From positions 992,001 to 1,056,000 of the forward strand of contig NZ_FCOT01000013.1 of NCBI RefSeq assembly GCF_900046455.1: a stretch of 64,000 nt of DNA, in the 5' to 3' direction. Shown here piece by piece: positions 43,091-51,599 of the stretch; within the stretch, counting starts at the first letter, position 1, and each line of letters starts with the position of its first letter. Below the pieces are notes generated by a model, which worked only from the letters and a program-made list of their open reading frames with translations, was not told where the DNA came from and did no database searches. Source of the stretch: Cellulomonas timonensis. Its GTDB lineage: Bacteria > Actinomycetota > Actinomycetes > Actinomycetales > Cellulomonadaceae. The position numbers were made by a program, and so were the translations under genes.

Positions 43091-44695
43091 TCAGTCGTAG
43101 GCGCCCTCGCACATCCAGCTCCCCTGCCAGGAGAGCAGCAGCGCGCCGCCGTCGGCGAGGCTGACCTGCAGGTGGGCCCGGCGCCGGGCCCCCGGCGCCC
43201 ACCACCGCTCGACCAGGGGCCACGGGCCAGCCCAGCCCACGACGGCCCGCCCCCTCCCACCGCCCCGGGCATCCCGAACGGTCGCGGGGGCGCCGCTCAT
43301 CGCGAACCGGTCGTCGAGGCGCACCGGCTCCCCGGCGGCGGTGCGCACCTCCACCGGCTCAGGCTCGACCAGCACCGTGGCGGGAGCCGGCTCGGGGAGC
43401 CGCCCGGGCCACGGCCGGTCGGCGGGCCTCGGCGGCGCCGTCTGGTCACCCCAGGGCCGCACGCTCACCTGGTCGCGCACGTCCCGCCCACCCTGCAGCG
43501 CCGCGGTGAGCACCCCGTCGCCGCCGATGAGCCCCTGCACCCGGTCGAGGGCCCGATGGGCCCGCAGGTCGCCGCCGGAGGCCCCGCCCCACAGCCGGCC
43601 CTGCTCGGCGCCCGCCGGGGCGACGTCTTGCGCGGTGAGGGCCAGCCGCACCAGGGACACCGGGTGGGAGTCCTCGGGATCCTCGGGAGCCCGGGTCAGC
43701 GCGCCCGCGGTGAGCCACCCCTCGAGCTGCCAGCGGATCCGGTCGGTGATGCGCGCGGCGGTGAGGCCGCCGAGCCCGCCCGTGTCGGTGCGCCACACCC
43801 GGACCAGGTCCTCGCCCTCGTCGGTGCGGGCGGCGACCTGGAGGCGCCCGCAGGTGACCGAGTGCTCCATGAGCAGCGCGTGGAGCTCCTCGGCGAGCCG
43901 CCTGCCCATGAAGGTGGCGATGTCGACCCGGTGGGCCGGCGGGTCGAGCTCGCAGGACACCTCGAGGTCCGTCTCCGGGCGGCGGCGGGCCGGGGGCCGG
44001 GCGTCGTGGCCGCGCGCGAGCAGCTGCGCCCAGGCGCCGAGCCTCCCGAACCGGGCCTGCACGTCCCCGTCGGGCAGGCCGGCGAGGTCGCCGAGGACGC
44101 GCAGCCCCAGCCGGCCGAGCAGGTCCACGAGCTCGCCCACCCGGGCGTCGAGGCCGTCCTGGACGGCGGCGTGGGCCAGCTCGCTCATGCCCCGCGGGGC
44201 CAGGTAGTCGCGCGAGGCGCCGGGTGGCACCGTCGCGTCCTCGCGGGCGGCGAGGATCGCGGCGAGCAGCCCATCGGCCGTCCCGACGTGGGCCTCGTGT
44301 CCGGTGCGCTGGGCGACGGCCGTCACGATCCGCTCCGCGAGCGCCTCCTCCGAGCCGTGGTAGCGACTCGCTCCCCCGGCCGGCAGCAGCAGCAGGCCGG
44401 CGCGGGCCACCTCGATGCCCGCGACGACTGTCTCGACCGCGGTGGCGACGGGCTCGAAGAGCCGCACGTCACGCCCCTCGTCGGCGGCGAGCAGCACGAG
44501 CTCGGGGCAGCAGCCCTGCGCCTGCCGTCGGCGCATCCCCCGGCGCACGCCCTGGGCGCGCGCGAGGGTGGAGACGGCGACGAGGCGCCGCCCGTCGTGG
44601 ACGGCCGCGGGCAGATGCGGGGCCACCTCGTCGCCGCGCACGGCGGCCACGACCGGCCAGTCCGGCACCCACACGACCGTGGTGCGCGTGCTCAT
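43091..44695 (-). CDS. imuB: ImuB, Y-family polymerase-like mutasome protein
   Basis: 534 residues. Begins 'TTVVWVPDWPVVAAV' and follows the Y-family plan ('LVAVSTLARAQGVRRGMRRRQAQ', 'LFEPVATAVETVVAGIEVARAG' with the catalytic D-E pair replaced, 'HVGTADGLLAAILAA', helix-hairpin-helix 'LVDLLGRLGLRVLGDLAGLP', little finger 'LAEELHALLMEHSVTCGRL'). Loss of the catalytic acids is a known hallmark of ImuB, which acts as the hub joining the beta clamp, ImuA' and DnaE2. A long basic C-terminal part is present. Its ATG overlaps the imuA' stop by 4 bases. Confidence 0.93.
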   Translation of the reverse strand: MSTRTTVVWVPDWPVVAAVRGDEVAPHLPAAVHDGRRLVAVSTLARAQGVRRGMRRRQAQGCCPELVLLAADEGRDVRLFEPVATAVETVVAGIEVARAGLLLLPAGGASRYHGSEEALAERIVTAVAQRTGHEAHVGTADGLLAAILAAREDATVPPGASRDYLAPRGMSELAHAAVQDGLDARVGELVDLLGRLGLRVLGDLAGLPDGDVQARFGRLGAWAQLLARGHDARPPARRRPETDLEVSCELDPPAHRVDIATFMGRRLAEELHALLMEHSVTCGRLQVAARTDEGEDLVRVWRTDTGGLGGLTAARITDRIRWQLEGWLTAGALTRAPEDPEDSHPVSLVRLALTAQDVAPAGAEQGRLWGGASGGDLRAHRALDRVQGLIGGDGVLTAALQGGRDVRDQVSVRPWGDQTAPPRPADRPWPGRLPEPAPATVLVEPEPVEVRTAAGEPVRLDDRFAMSGAPATVRDARGGGRGRAVVGWAGPWPLVERWWAPGARRRAHLQVSLADGGALLLSWQGSWMCEGAYD

Positions 44696-45576
44696 CCGAC
44701 CAACCGCAGCGGCGCGGGCGTGCTCACACGTCCCCGGCCAGAGTCCGAGACCGGCGGGGCGCCGCCCGTCGACCTGCCGAGCGGAAGCGTCAGGCCGACG
44801 CTCCGCGGGACGCCGGCGCCTCCGCGTCCGCTGCGGGTGACCCGCAGCTCATGCGCGCGCAGCCTCCCGGCGCCGTCCTCGGCGCCGCTCCACCGCTCGC
44901 TGGCGGCGGTCAGGACGGTGTTCGCCCCCGGCCACGCCACACTCGAGAGCAGCACGGCCCCCCGGTCGCGGGCGCGGGCCGCGAGTCGTCGCCGGTCGCC
45001 GTCGGTGAGCACCGCGCCGGGCCCGACGAGCACGACGTCGAGCCCGTCGACCAGGGCCGCCACCACGCTCGGCGCGTCGAGGCCGGGACGGGGCACCAGG
45101 GCGAGCCGCTCCAGGGCCACCCCTGCCTGGGCCGCGGCGAGCAGGCCCACGCCCGGCTGCCCGACGACGGCCGCCCAGGCGCCCTCGGCGCACGCGTGGG
45201 CGAGCAGGGTGAGCAGCAGCGAGGTGGAGCCGGTGACGGCCATGGCGCTGCCCCGGCGTAGCCCGTCGGGCAGCAGGGGCGCGAGCTCGTCGGGGACGGG
45301 CAACGAGGGCCGCTCGCTCAGGAGCAGCGAGGGCTGGGGCGCCTCGACCGGGGCCCCGGGGAGGTCGAGGGCCTCCCCGACCTCCGCCATGCCGGAGGGC
45401 TCGGCGGGCATGGCGTCCGCCGCGATCACGCCACTCGGGGCGGGCCCCGCGGGGGGCGGCGCGGCGCCCCCGCCGGGCAGCACGAGGGGACGCGCCCCGG
45501 TCCGCCGCTCGGCGTGGGCCAGCGCCGCGCGGGCACGTGCCGCACGCTCCTCCCGGGTCAGCACCGCCGTCTCCAC
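44692..45576 (-). CDS. imuA': ImuA', RecA-like mutasome protein
   Basis: 294 residues from GTG 45576 (AGGGAGG upstream). The longer frame to 45639 starts inside the promoter upstream of the LexA box, so it is rejected. A weak RecA-like fold: 'RRGSAMAVTGSTSLLLTLLAHACAEGAWAAVVG' in part where Walker A would be but without the G-K-T/S, 'LDVVLVGPGAVLTDGDRRRLAARARDRGAVLLSSV' in part as Walker B region. It works with ImuB and DnaE2 in SOS mutagenesis. First gene of the imuA'-imuB operon. Confidence 0.88.
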   Translation of the reverse strand: METAVLTREERAARARAALAHAERRTGARPLVLPGGGAAPPPAGPAPSGVIAADAMPAEPSGMAEVGEALDLPGAPVEAPQPSLLLSERPSLPVPDELAPLLPDGLRRGSAMAVTGSTSLLLTLLAHACAEGAWAAVVGQPGVGLLAAAQAGVALERLALVPRPGLDAPSVVAALVDGLDVVLVGPGAVLTDGDRRRLAARARDRGAVLLSSVAWPGANTVLTAASERWSGAEDGAGRLRAHELRVTRSGRGGAGVPRSVGLTLPLGRSTGGAPPVSDSGRGRVSTPAPLRLVG

Positions 45577-45609
45577 GACCCGTCCCTCCCTGTCGACCTC
45601 GACCGCATC

Positions 45610-45625
45610 TCGAACACTTGTTCGA
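45610..45625 (-). promoter_or_regulatory. LexA box of imuA'-imuB
   Basis: TCGAACACTTGTTCGA, a near-perfect SOS box 34 bp before the imuA' start. The 13 bp further upstream (CAGCGTGTACTGG on the minus strand) also match the dnaE2 promoter. Confidence 0.92.
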
Positions 45626-45693
45626 TCATGCCAGTACACGCTGACACCCGACGCCTGTCAATCGAGCGACCACGGACGGCGTACGATCACTCA

Positions 45694-45711
45694 ATGGATT
45701 GATGAATCCAT
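45694..45711. promoter_or_regulatory. Operator of the ArsR-SulP operon
   Basis: ATGGATTGATGAATCCAT: perfect 7-bp arms with a 4-base centre, typical of ArsR/SmtB sites (wider match TCAATGGATTGATGAATCCATCAA). It lies 23 bp before the chosen arsR-type start and covers an in-frame ATG at 45702, an argument against that start. Confidence 0.75.
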
Positions 45712-45734
45712 CAAGTCGTGTTGATCGGAGAGTT

Positions 45735-46094
45735 GTGCCGCTTCCCCCGCCGGGCGCCGACCGGCCCGTCCACGAGTTCAAGGCCGAGCTGTTCAAGGCC
45801 CTCGCCCACCCGGTGCGCATCCGCACGCTGGAGCTGCTCGCCGAGCGCCCCCGGCCGGTCAGCGAGCTGCTCGCCGAGATCGGGATCGAGGCCTCCCACC
45901 TGTCCCAGCACCTGGCCGTCCTACGCCGCGCCGGGGTGGCCACCGCCCGCCGCGAGGGCAACGCCGTGCACTACACGCTCGCCCACCCCGCGGTGGCCCA
46001 GATGCTCGCCGCCGCCCGCACCGTGCTGCTCGACACACTCGCCGACGCGCGGACCGCCCTCGCCGGCCTCGAGCGCGACGAGGACCGCTCGTGA
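45735..46094 (+). CDS. ArsR/SmtB-family repressor
   Basis: 119 residues from GTG 45735 (GGAG four bases upstream; ATG 45702 is inside the operator). Winged helix: 'FKALAHPVRIRTLELLAERP', recognition helix 'VSELLAEIGIEASHLSQHLAVLRRAGV' in part, wing 'ARREGNAVHYTLAHP'. The alpha3 motif C-x-C of metal sensors is missing (E-A-S instead), so it probably senses something other than thiophilic metals. It overlaps the SulP gene by 4 bases. Confidence 0.9.
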   Translation: MPLPPPGADRPVHEFKAELFKALAHPVRIRTLELLAERPRPVSELLAEIGIEASHLSQHLAVLRRAGVATARREGNAVHYTLAHPAVAQMLAAARTVLLDTLADARTALAGLERDEDRS

Positions 46095-47836
46095 GCGTCC
46101 CGGGCCTCCTGGAGCGGGTCGACTGGCGCGCCACCGCGTCCCTGCTCGCACGCCGCACCCTGCCCCGCCGCGCCGACTACGCCGGACTGCGCGGCTCCTG
46201 GCGCGCGGACGCCGTCGCCGGCCTCACCGTCGCCATCGTCGCGCTGCCGCTCGCCCTCGGATTCGGGGTCACCTCCGGCCTGGGCGCCACCGCCGGCCTC
46301 GTCACCGCCGTCGTCGCCGGGGCCGTCGCGGCCATCTTCGGCGGCTCCCAGCTCCAGGTCTCCGGGCCCACCGGCGCGATGACCGTCGTGCTCATCCCCA
46401 TCGTGGCCCGCTACGGCCCCGAGTCCGTCGCGGTGGTCTCGATCATGGCCGGCGGGCTGGTCATCCTGGGCGGCCTGGTGGGCCTCGGGCGGCTCGTGGC
46501 CTATATCCCCTGGCCGGTGGTCGAGGGGTTCACGCTCGGCATCGGGGTGGTGATCGCCCTGCAGCAGGTCCCGCTCGCCCTGGACACCCCCAAGGCCGGC
46601 GGGGAGAACGCCGCCCTCGTCGCGCTGCGCACCCTGGGGCACGTCGACTGGCTCGCTGCGCTGCCCGCCCTCGGCATCGTGGCGCTCGTCATCGCGATCA
46701 TGACCCTGCTGCCCCGCGTCAACCGGGCACTGCCCGCCTCCCTCGTGGCAGTGGTCGCCGCGACACTGCTGGTCGAGCTCACGGGCCTCGGCGTGGACCG
46801 CATCGGCGCCCTCCCCTCCTCCCTGCCCGCCCCCTCCGTGCCGATGGCAAGCGTCGAGACCACCTCCGCGCTGTTCTCAGCCGCACTGGCCGTCGCCGCG
46901 CTCGCCGCCCTCGAGTCGCTCCTGTCCGCACGGGTGGCCGACGGGATGGCCGACGACATCCCCCGCACCCAGCCCAACCGCGAGCTCGTGGGCCAGGGCC
47001 TGGCGAACGTCGCCTCCGGCCTCTTCGGCGGCATGCCCGCCACGGGCGCCATCGCCCGCACCGCGGTCAATGTGCGCGCCGGCGCCCGCACCCGGATGTC
47101 CGCGCTGCTGCACGCCGCAGTGCTCGCGGCGATCGTCTACGCGGCCGCCCCGTGGGTCGCGCGGATCCCGCTGTCGGCGCTCGCGGGCGTCCTGCTGGTC
47201 ACGGCGGCCCGGATGATCGACCTGCCGACGGCCCGCTCCATCTGCCGCTCGGGCCGCTCGGGCGCCCTGGTCTTCCTGCTCACCCTCGGCGCGACGGTCG
47301 TCTTCGACCTGGTGATGGCCGTGGAGATCGGGATCGCCGTCGCCGCGGTGCTCGCCCTGCGCGCGGTGGCCCGGGCCAGCGGCCTGCACCGCGAGGAGAT
47401 CCCCGCCTCCGACGTCGAGGCCGTGGGCGTGGCCGACGAGCACGCGCTGCTGAACGAGCACATCGCGCTGTACCGCATCGACGGCGCGCTGTTCTTCGCC
47501 GACGTGCGCAGGTTCCTCGACGAGCTGGCGCAGGTGGCCGACGTGCGTGTCGTCGTGCTGCGGCTCTCCTCGATCAACGTCCTGGACACGAGCGGGGCGA
47601 ACGCCCTCGCCGAGGTGGTCGCCGACCTGCAACGCCGGGGCATCGTGGTGCTGCTCAAGGGCCTGCGCCCCGAGCACCGGCGCGTCGTGGAGTCCGTCGG
47701 GGTGCTCGCCGAGCTGCAGCACCACCACCACCTGTTCACCGACCTGGACGACGCGATCGAGCACGCTCGCTCGCATGTGCGCCGCGGCCAGGGCGACCGG
47801 CTCCCCACAGGCGCCGGGCCACACCCCCGCGCATGA
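46091..47836 (+). CDS. SulP-family anion transporter with STAS domain
   Basis: 581 residues from GTG 46091. The transmembrane part (about 35-430) has 'AGLTVAIVALPLALGFGVTSG', 'FGGSQLQVSGPTGAMTVVL', 'WPVVEGFTLGIGVVIALQQVP' and 'GGMPATGAIARTAVNVRAGA', all SulP landmarks. A C-terminal STAS domain (about 455-565) ends with 'LRLSSINVLDTSGANALAEVV'. The anion may be sulfate, bicarbonate or another. Control by the overlapping ArsR-type gene is a recurrent actinobacterial arrangement. Confidence 0.93.
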   Translation: MSVPGLLERVDWRATASLLARRTLPRRADYAGLRGSWRADAVAGLTVAIVALPLALGFGVTSGLGATAGLVTAVVAGAVAAIFGGSQLQVSGPTGAMTVVLIPIVARYGPESVAVVSIMAGGLVILGGLVGLGRLVAYIPWPVVEGFTLGIGVVIALQQVPLALDTPKAGGENAALVALRTLGHVDWLAALPALGIVALVIAIMTLLPRVNRALPASLVAVVAATLLVELTGLGVDRIGALPSSLPAPSVPMASVETTSALFSAALAVAALAALESLLSARVADGMADDIPRTQPNRELVGQGLANVASGLFGGMPATGAIARTAVNVRAGARTRMSALLHAAVLAAIVYAAAPWVARIPLSALAGVLLVTAARMIDLPTARSICRSGRSGALVFLLTLGATVVFDLVMAVEIGIAVAAVLALRAVARASGLHREEIPASDVEAVGVADEHALLNEHIALYRIDGALFFADVRRFLDELAQVADVRVVVLRLSSINVLDTSGANALAEVVADLQRRGIVVLLKGLRPEHRRVVESVGVLAELQHHHHLFTDLDDAIEHARSHVRRGQGDRLPTGAGPHPRA

Positions 47837-47888
47837 TGGAGGGGTCGGCCGGGGAGCCGAGCCGACCCCGACCCGCGCGGAGGTCTTC

Positions 47889-48428
47889 ATGGCCGTCTCA
47901 CTGACCCGCCCGTTGGCCCCTGAGCCGTATGCGATGCTCCCGCACGTCGCGTCATTCGAGGTGACGAGCGAGGACGTCCGCCACGGGGAGCCGCTGCCGG
48001 ACGCGGTGCAGGCGCCTCCGGGCGGCGACGCCTCACCGCAGCTCGCCTGGTCCGGCTTCCCCGCCCAGACCCGCTCGTTCCTGGTCAACGTCTTCGACCC
48101 CGACGCCCCGGGCGCCTCCGGATTCTGGCACTGGGTGCTGGTCGACGTGCCCGTCACCGTGACGTCGCTGTCGCGCGGCGCCGGGGCTCCCGACGGCAGC
48201 AGGCTGCCGCCCGGGGCCTTCCATGTGCGCGGCGACCACGGGCTCGCGGGGTACGACGGCCCCGCCCCGCCACATGGCGACCGCCCGCACCGGTACTACT
48301 ACGCGGTGCACGCGCTGGACGTCGAGCGCCTCGGGGTGACGGTGGGCGCGATGCCGGGCGCCGTGTCCATTGCGGCGGTGCGGCACACCCTGGCCCGCGG
48401 GGTCCTGATGGGCACCGCGCAGCGCTGA
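47889..48428 (+). CDS. YbhB/YbcL (PEBP/RKIP-like) family protein
   Basis: 179 residues from ATG 47889. PEBP fold: 'SPQLAWSGFPAQTRSFLVNVFDPDAP' in part with the D-P-D-x-P ligand site, 'FWHWVLVDVP' and 'GYDGPAPPHGDRPHRYYYAVHALD' in part with the G-P-x-P-P-x-G-x-x-H-R-Y motif. Binds anionic ligands; the bacterial role is uncertain. Begins 52 bp after the SulP gene. Confidence 0.92.
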   Translation: MAVSLTRPLAPEPYAMLPHVASFEVTSEDVRHGEPLPDAVQAPPGGDASPQLAWSGFPAQTRSFLVNVFDPDAPGASGFWHWVLVDVPVTVTSLSRGAGAPDGSRLPPGAFHVRGDHGLAGYDGPAPPHGDRPHRYYYAVHALDVERLGVTVGAMPGAVSIAAVRHTLARGVLMGTAQR

Positions 48429-48509
48429 GCACCGTGCGGCGTTGAGCGCGCGGTGACGCGGGCCGGACGCCCTCGTCAGCCTGCCGGGCCCCTCGCTAGC
48501 CTCGCCCTC

Positions 48510-49082
48510 ATGACCGTGACGACCCTCGGGACCCTGACCTGGCTGCGCGCCCTCGACCACCCCGAACTGCTGGCCGAGACCACGTTCGCCGCGCTCAGCG
48601 GCTGGTCGGCCGTGGCGCCGTCCGTCGCCGAGTCCGTGGTCGTCGCCGAGATCGACCCCGATCTCGCCGACACCGCCGCGATGACCGAGGCGTACGGCCT
48701 GCCGCTCTCCGCGTCCGTCAACTGCGTGCTCGTGGCCGGCCGGCGCGAGGGCGAGGAGCGGATCGCCGCAGCCGTCGTGCGCGCCACGACCCGGGCCGAC
48801 GTGAACAACGCGGTGAAGCGGTTGCTCGACGTCCGCAAGGCGTCCTTCCTGCCGATGGACCGCGCCACCGAGGAGTCCGGCATGGAGTACGGCGGCATCA
48901 CGCCGATCGGCCTGCCCGACGGGTACAGGGTGCTCGTGGACGCCCGGGTCGCAGCCCCGGACCCCGCTGGCGACCTGGTGATCATCGGCAGCGGCCTGCG
49001 CCGCTCGAAGCTGGCCCTGCCCGGCGCCCTGCTCGCCGCCGCGCCGGGCGCCGAGCTCGTGGACGGCCTCGCGCTGGCCTGA
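48510..49082 (+). CDS. YbaK/EbsC-family aminoacyl-tRNA deacylase-like protein
   Basis: 190 residues from ATG 48510. YbaK domain: 'ESVVVAEIDPDLADTAAM', 'SVNCVLVAGRREGEERIAAAVV' in part, 'ADVNNAVKRLLDVRKASFLPMDRAT' in part with the K-A-S-F segment, 'GMEYGGITPIGLPDGYRVLVDA' and 'VIIGSGLRRSKLALPG', the G-S-G-x-R-x-x-K motif. Probably removes mischarged amino acids from tRNA (ProXp/YbaK type). Confidence 0.9.
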   Translation: MTVTTLGTLTWLRALDHPELLAETTFAALSGWSAVAPSVAESVVVAEIDPDLADTAAMTEAYGLPLSASVNCVLVAGRREGEERIAAAVVRATTRADVNNAVKRLLDVRKASFLPMDRATEESGMEYGGITPIGLPDGYRVLVDARVAAPDPAGDLVIIGSGLRRSKLALPGALLAAAPGAELVDGLALA

Positions 49083-49111
49083 GCTCGCCTGTGGGCTTCA
49101 CGCGCGAGGCG

Positions 49112-50308
49112 TCACGGCGCCAGCCGGTAGAACCGGAAGGTGTCGTGGTCCACGTCGAGCACCTCGGTGCCGCTGAAGCCCGCGGCGCGCGCGTACCCCG
49201 CCAGCACGTCGGGCCGCATCACGGTCCCGGTGCCCGCGCTGGGCTCCTCGGCGAGCGCGTCGGGCAGGCACACCGTGAGCGAGTACCCGTAGAACAGCCG
49301 TTCCGCGGCACTGGCGGGTGCACTGAACTCCGGCTCGGTGCGCTCGTCGACGACGAGCACGTACCCCTCCGCGCCCGCGAGCGCCCGCATGCCGCGCAGC
49401 ACGCCCACCGGGTCGCGCAGGTCGTGCACGCACTCGAAGGCGGTCACGACGTCATAGGCGCCCGCGCGGCCGGGGCCACCGTCGGCGTACACCGCGGCGT
49501 CGGCCTCGACGAACCGCACCCTGTCCCCCACGCCCGCCTCGCGCGCATGGCCGTGGGCCGCCTCGATGGACGGCTGGTCCAGATCGATGCCGTCCACCCG
49601 CACGCCCGGGAACCCGAGCGCGAACGCGATCGACGACCAGCCCTCGCCGCACCCGATATCGGCCACGCGGGCGCCGTCGGCGAGCAGCGCCGCGAGCGCG
49701 GGGACCTGCGGCACGACCACCTGGGCGAGCTGGCGCAGGAAGAACGGGCGGTTGAGCGCTGCCTGCGCCTCGCGCGCGTCGGACCCCAGCCGGGCCCAGC
49801 TGACGCCCGCGCCCGTGCGGTAGGCCTCGACGGTCTCGTCGATGACCCGCCAGGAGGCCGCCGCCAGCCGTCCGAATGGCGCCAGGTAGGCCAGGGAGGC
49901 CACGTCCGTGAGCACCTCCCGGGCCCCCGGCGTCAGGGCGAAATGGCGCGCGGAGGCGTCGTCGGAATCGGCATCGGACGCGGTGACGACGGCCAGGTAG
50001 CCGACCGCGGCCTGGTGCTCGAGCCACTCGCGGGCGTACCGGGGGTCTGTGCCCGTGCGCTCCGCGAGCTGCTGGGCGGTGGACGGGCCGTGCTCGGCGA
50101 GCGACCGGTACCAGCCGAGGCGATCGCCCGCGTACAGCGCATGCAGCTCCTGGGAGCCGAGCAGCGCGGCGAGCACCCGATCGGCCACGTCGCCCGTTCC
50201 CGCGCCCAGGCTCGCGAGCAGGTCGCCGGGCAGGGCCGCCGGCAGGTCGCCGGGCAGTACCGCGGCGTCGGGGTCAGAAGGGTCGGGCGGATGAGCGTCA
50301 TGGGGCAT
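49112..50308 (-). CDS. SAM-dependent methyltransferase with N-terminal winged helix
   Basis: 398 residues from ATG 50308 (GGAGG five bases upstream). Residues 45-115 form a helix-turn-helix-like lid ('LAEHGPSTAQQLAERTGTDPRYAREWL' in part). The methyltransferase core has motif I 'ARVADIGCGEGWSSIAFALGFP' in part, 'VDGIDLDQPSIEAA', 'VRFVEADAAV' and 'YDVVTAFECVHDL'. This build is common in actinobacterial methyltransferases of unknown acceptor. The N-terminus contains a short internal repeat LPGDLPAALPGDLLAS. Confidence 0.88.
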   Translation of the reverse strand: MPHDAHPPDPSDPDAAVLPGDLPAALPGDLLASLGAGTGDVADRVLAALLGSQELHALYAGDRLGWYRSLAEHGPSTAQQLAERTGTDPRYAREWLEHQAAVGYLAVVTASDADSDDASARHFALTPGAREVLTDVASLAYLAPFGRLAAASWRVIDETVEAYRTGAGVSWARLGSDAREAQAALNRPFFLRQLAQVVVPQVPALAALLADGARVADIGCGEGWSSIAFALGFPGVRVDGIDLDQPSIEAAHGHAREAGVGDRVRFVEADAAVYADGGPGRAGAYDVVTAFECVHDLRDPVGVLRGMRALAGAEGYVLVVDERTEPEFSAPASAAERLFYGYSLTVCLPDALAEEPSAGTGTVMRPDVLAGYARAAGFSGTEVLDVDHDTFRFYRLAP

Positions 50309-50555
50309 GTGGGCCTCCGTCGCCGGGCCGGTCGGCGTCCGGGTTCAGGGACGCCACACCTCGACCTTGCGCTGGCTCCCGCGACGCCGCAACCGACCCA
50401 TGCCAGTCGCATCCCACTTGCATCTCACGTGCTCTCAAGCCTGATCATGCGGATCTCCACCGGTCCGGGAGCGCCCCGCGCGCGGGTCCGTGCCACGATG
50501 CAAGGGCGACGGCGCGACGCGTCGGACGCGGCATCGCCGACGATCGGAGGCAGCC

Positions 50556-51587
50556 ATGACCGCTCTGCTCCTGGTGCACGGGCGTGGTCAGCAGATGCCC
50601 CTGGGCATGGGCCGCTCGCCGGAGGACGTCGAGAAGCACGTCGCCACGCTGACTCGCCTGTGGCTGGCCGGGCTCGCGAAGGGCGCCGTCCTCGCGGGCG
50701 AGGACCCGCCACCGGTGGACGCCGTCCACTTCCCGTTCTACGGGAACGACCTCGCAGCGCGCGTGGCCGATCTCGACGCGGCGGGCGGCCCTCCGCCGGA
50801 CCTGGCGAGCGGCCTGGACGTGGACGCGCTGATCCAGCACATGCTGATCGACGCCGCCGAGGGCGCCGGGTACCGCGCCGAGGACCGGCTGCCGCAGACC
50901 GGCGCGGACGGTGTCGCGGCGGTGGCCGAGATCCAGGAGATCCGCCGCACGGAGCAGCTCGTCCACCCGGAGGTCGAGTGGTCCGACTTCCTGCGGCTGC
51001 AGGTCGCCCGCTCGGCTCTCCAGTTCCTCGCCGTGAAGACCGGGCTGGCCGCATGGGTCATCGAGCAGTTCTACCGGGATGTGGCCTACTACCTGACCGA
51101 TCCCGGCATCCGCACCTTGGTGCAAGGCGTGGTCCACAGGTCGGTGGAGGCCGCGGCGCACGACGGCCACACCGACCTTGTCGTGATCGGCCACAGCCTG
51201 GGCAGCGTGGTCGCCTACGACGCCTGCCAGAGCCTCCCGCCGGGCGTGGTGGTCCGGCTGTTCGCCTCCACGGGATCACCGCTGGGCCTGCGTGTGGTGC
51301 GCCGCCATCTGAGCGGGCCGGGCGCCGGCACCGAGCACCGCCCCGTGCCCGAGGTGATCCAGCCCTGGGAGCCGACCGCGCCGGCCTGGGTCAACGCCTA
51401 CGACGTGCGCGACGTCATCGCCCTGGTCCACCCGCTCGGCCCCCTGTTCACCGGTGGGGACGAGGCCATCCGCGACGAGCGGACCAACAACCCGTCCTCC
51501 CCACACGCCGTCGAGGACTATGTGGCCGACCCTGACGTCGCGGGCCCCATCGTCCGCGCGCTCACCGGCGCCAGCCGCCATCCGTGA
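50556..51587 (+). CDS. Alpha/beta-hydrolase-like (lipase/PGAP1-type) protein
   Basis: 343 residues from ATG 50556 (ATCGGAGG upstream). It starts 'TALLLVHGRGQQMPLGM' (oxyanion H-G) and has the nucleophile elbow 'LVVIGHSLGSVVAYDAC' (Ser). The Asp may be in 'VNAYDVRDVIAL', and the His in 'SSPHAVEDY', which is a family-like end of the triad. Between them lies an unusual helical insert of about 130 residues ('DVDALIQHMLIDAAEGAGYRAEDRLPQ' in part). Cytoplasmic; the substrate is unknown. Confidence 0.8.
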   Translation: MTALLLVHGRGQQMPLGMGRSPEDVEKHVATLTRLWLAGLAKGAVLAGEDPPPVDAVHFPFYGNDLAARVADLDAAGGPPPDLASGLDVDALIQHMLIDAAEGAGYRAEDRLPQTGADGVAAVAEIQEIRRTEQLVHPEVEWSDFLRLQVARSALQFLAVKTGLAAWVIEQFYRDVAYYLTDPGIRTLVQGVVHRSVEAAAHDGHTDLVVIGHSLGSVVAYDACQSLPPGVVVRLFASTGSPLGLRVVRRHLSGPGAGTEHRPVPEVIQPWEPTAPAWVNAYDVRDVIALVHPLGPLFTGGDEAIRDERTNNPSSPHAVEDYVADPDVAGPIVRALTGASRHP

Positions 51588-51599
51588 GGCGAAGCCGCC

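Noticed and set aside
45699-45734. Earlier start (TTG 45699/ATG 45702) for the ArsR-type gene
   Set aside because: It lies within the palindromic operator and has no ribosome site; GTG 45735 fits better.
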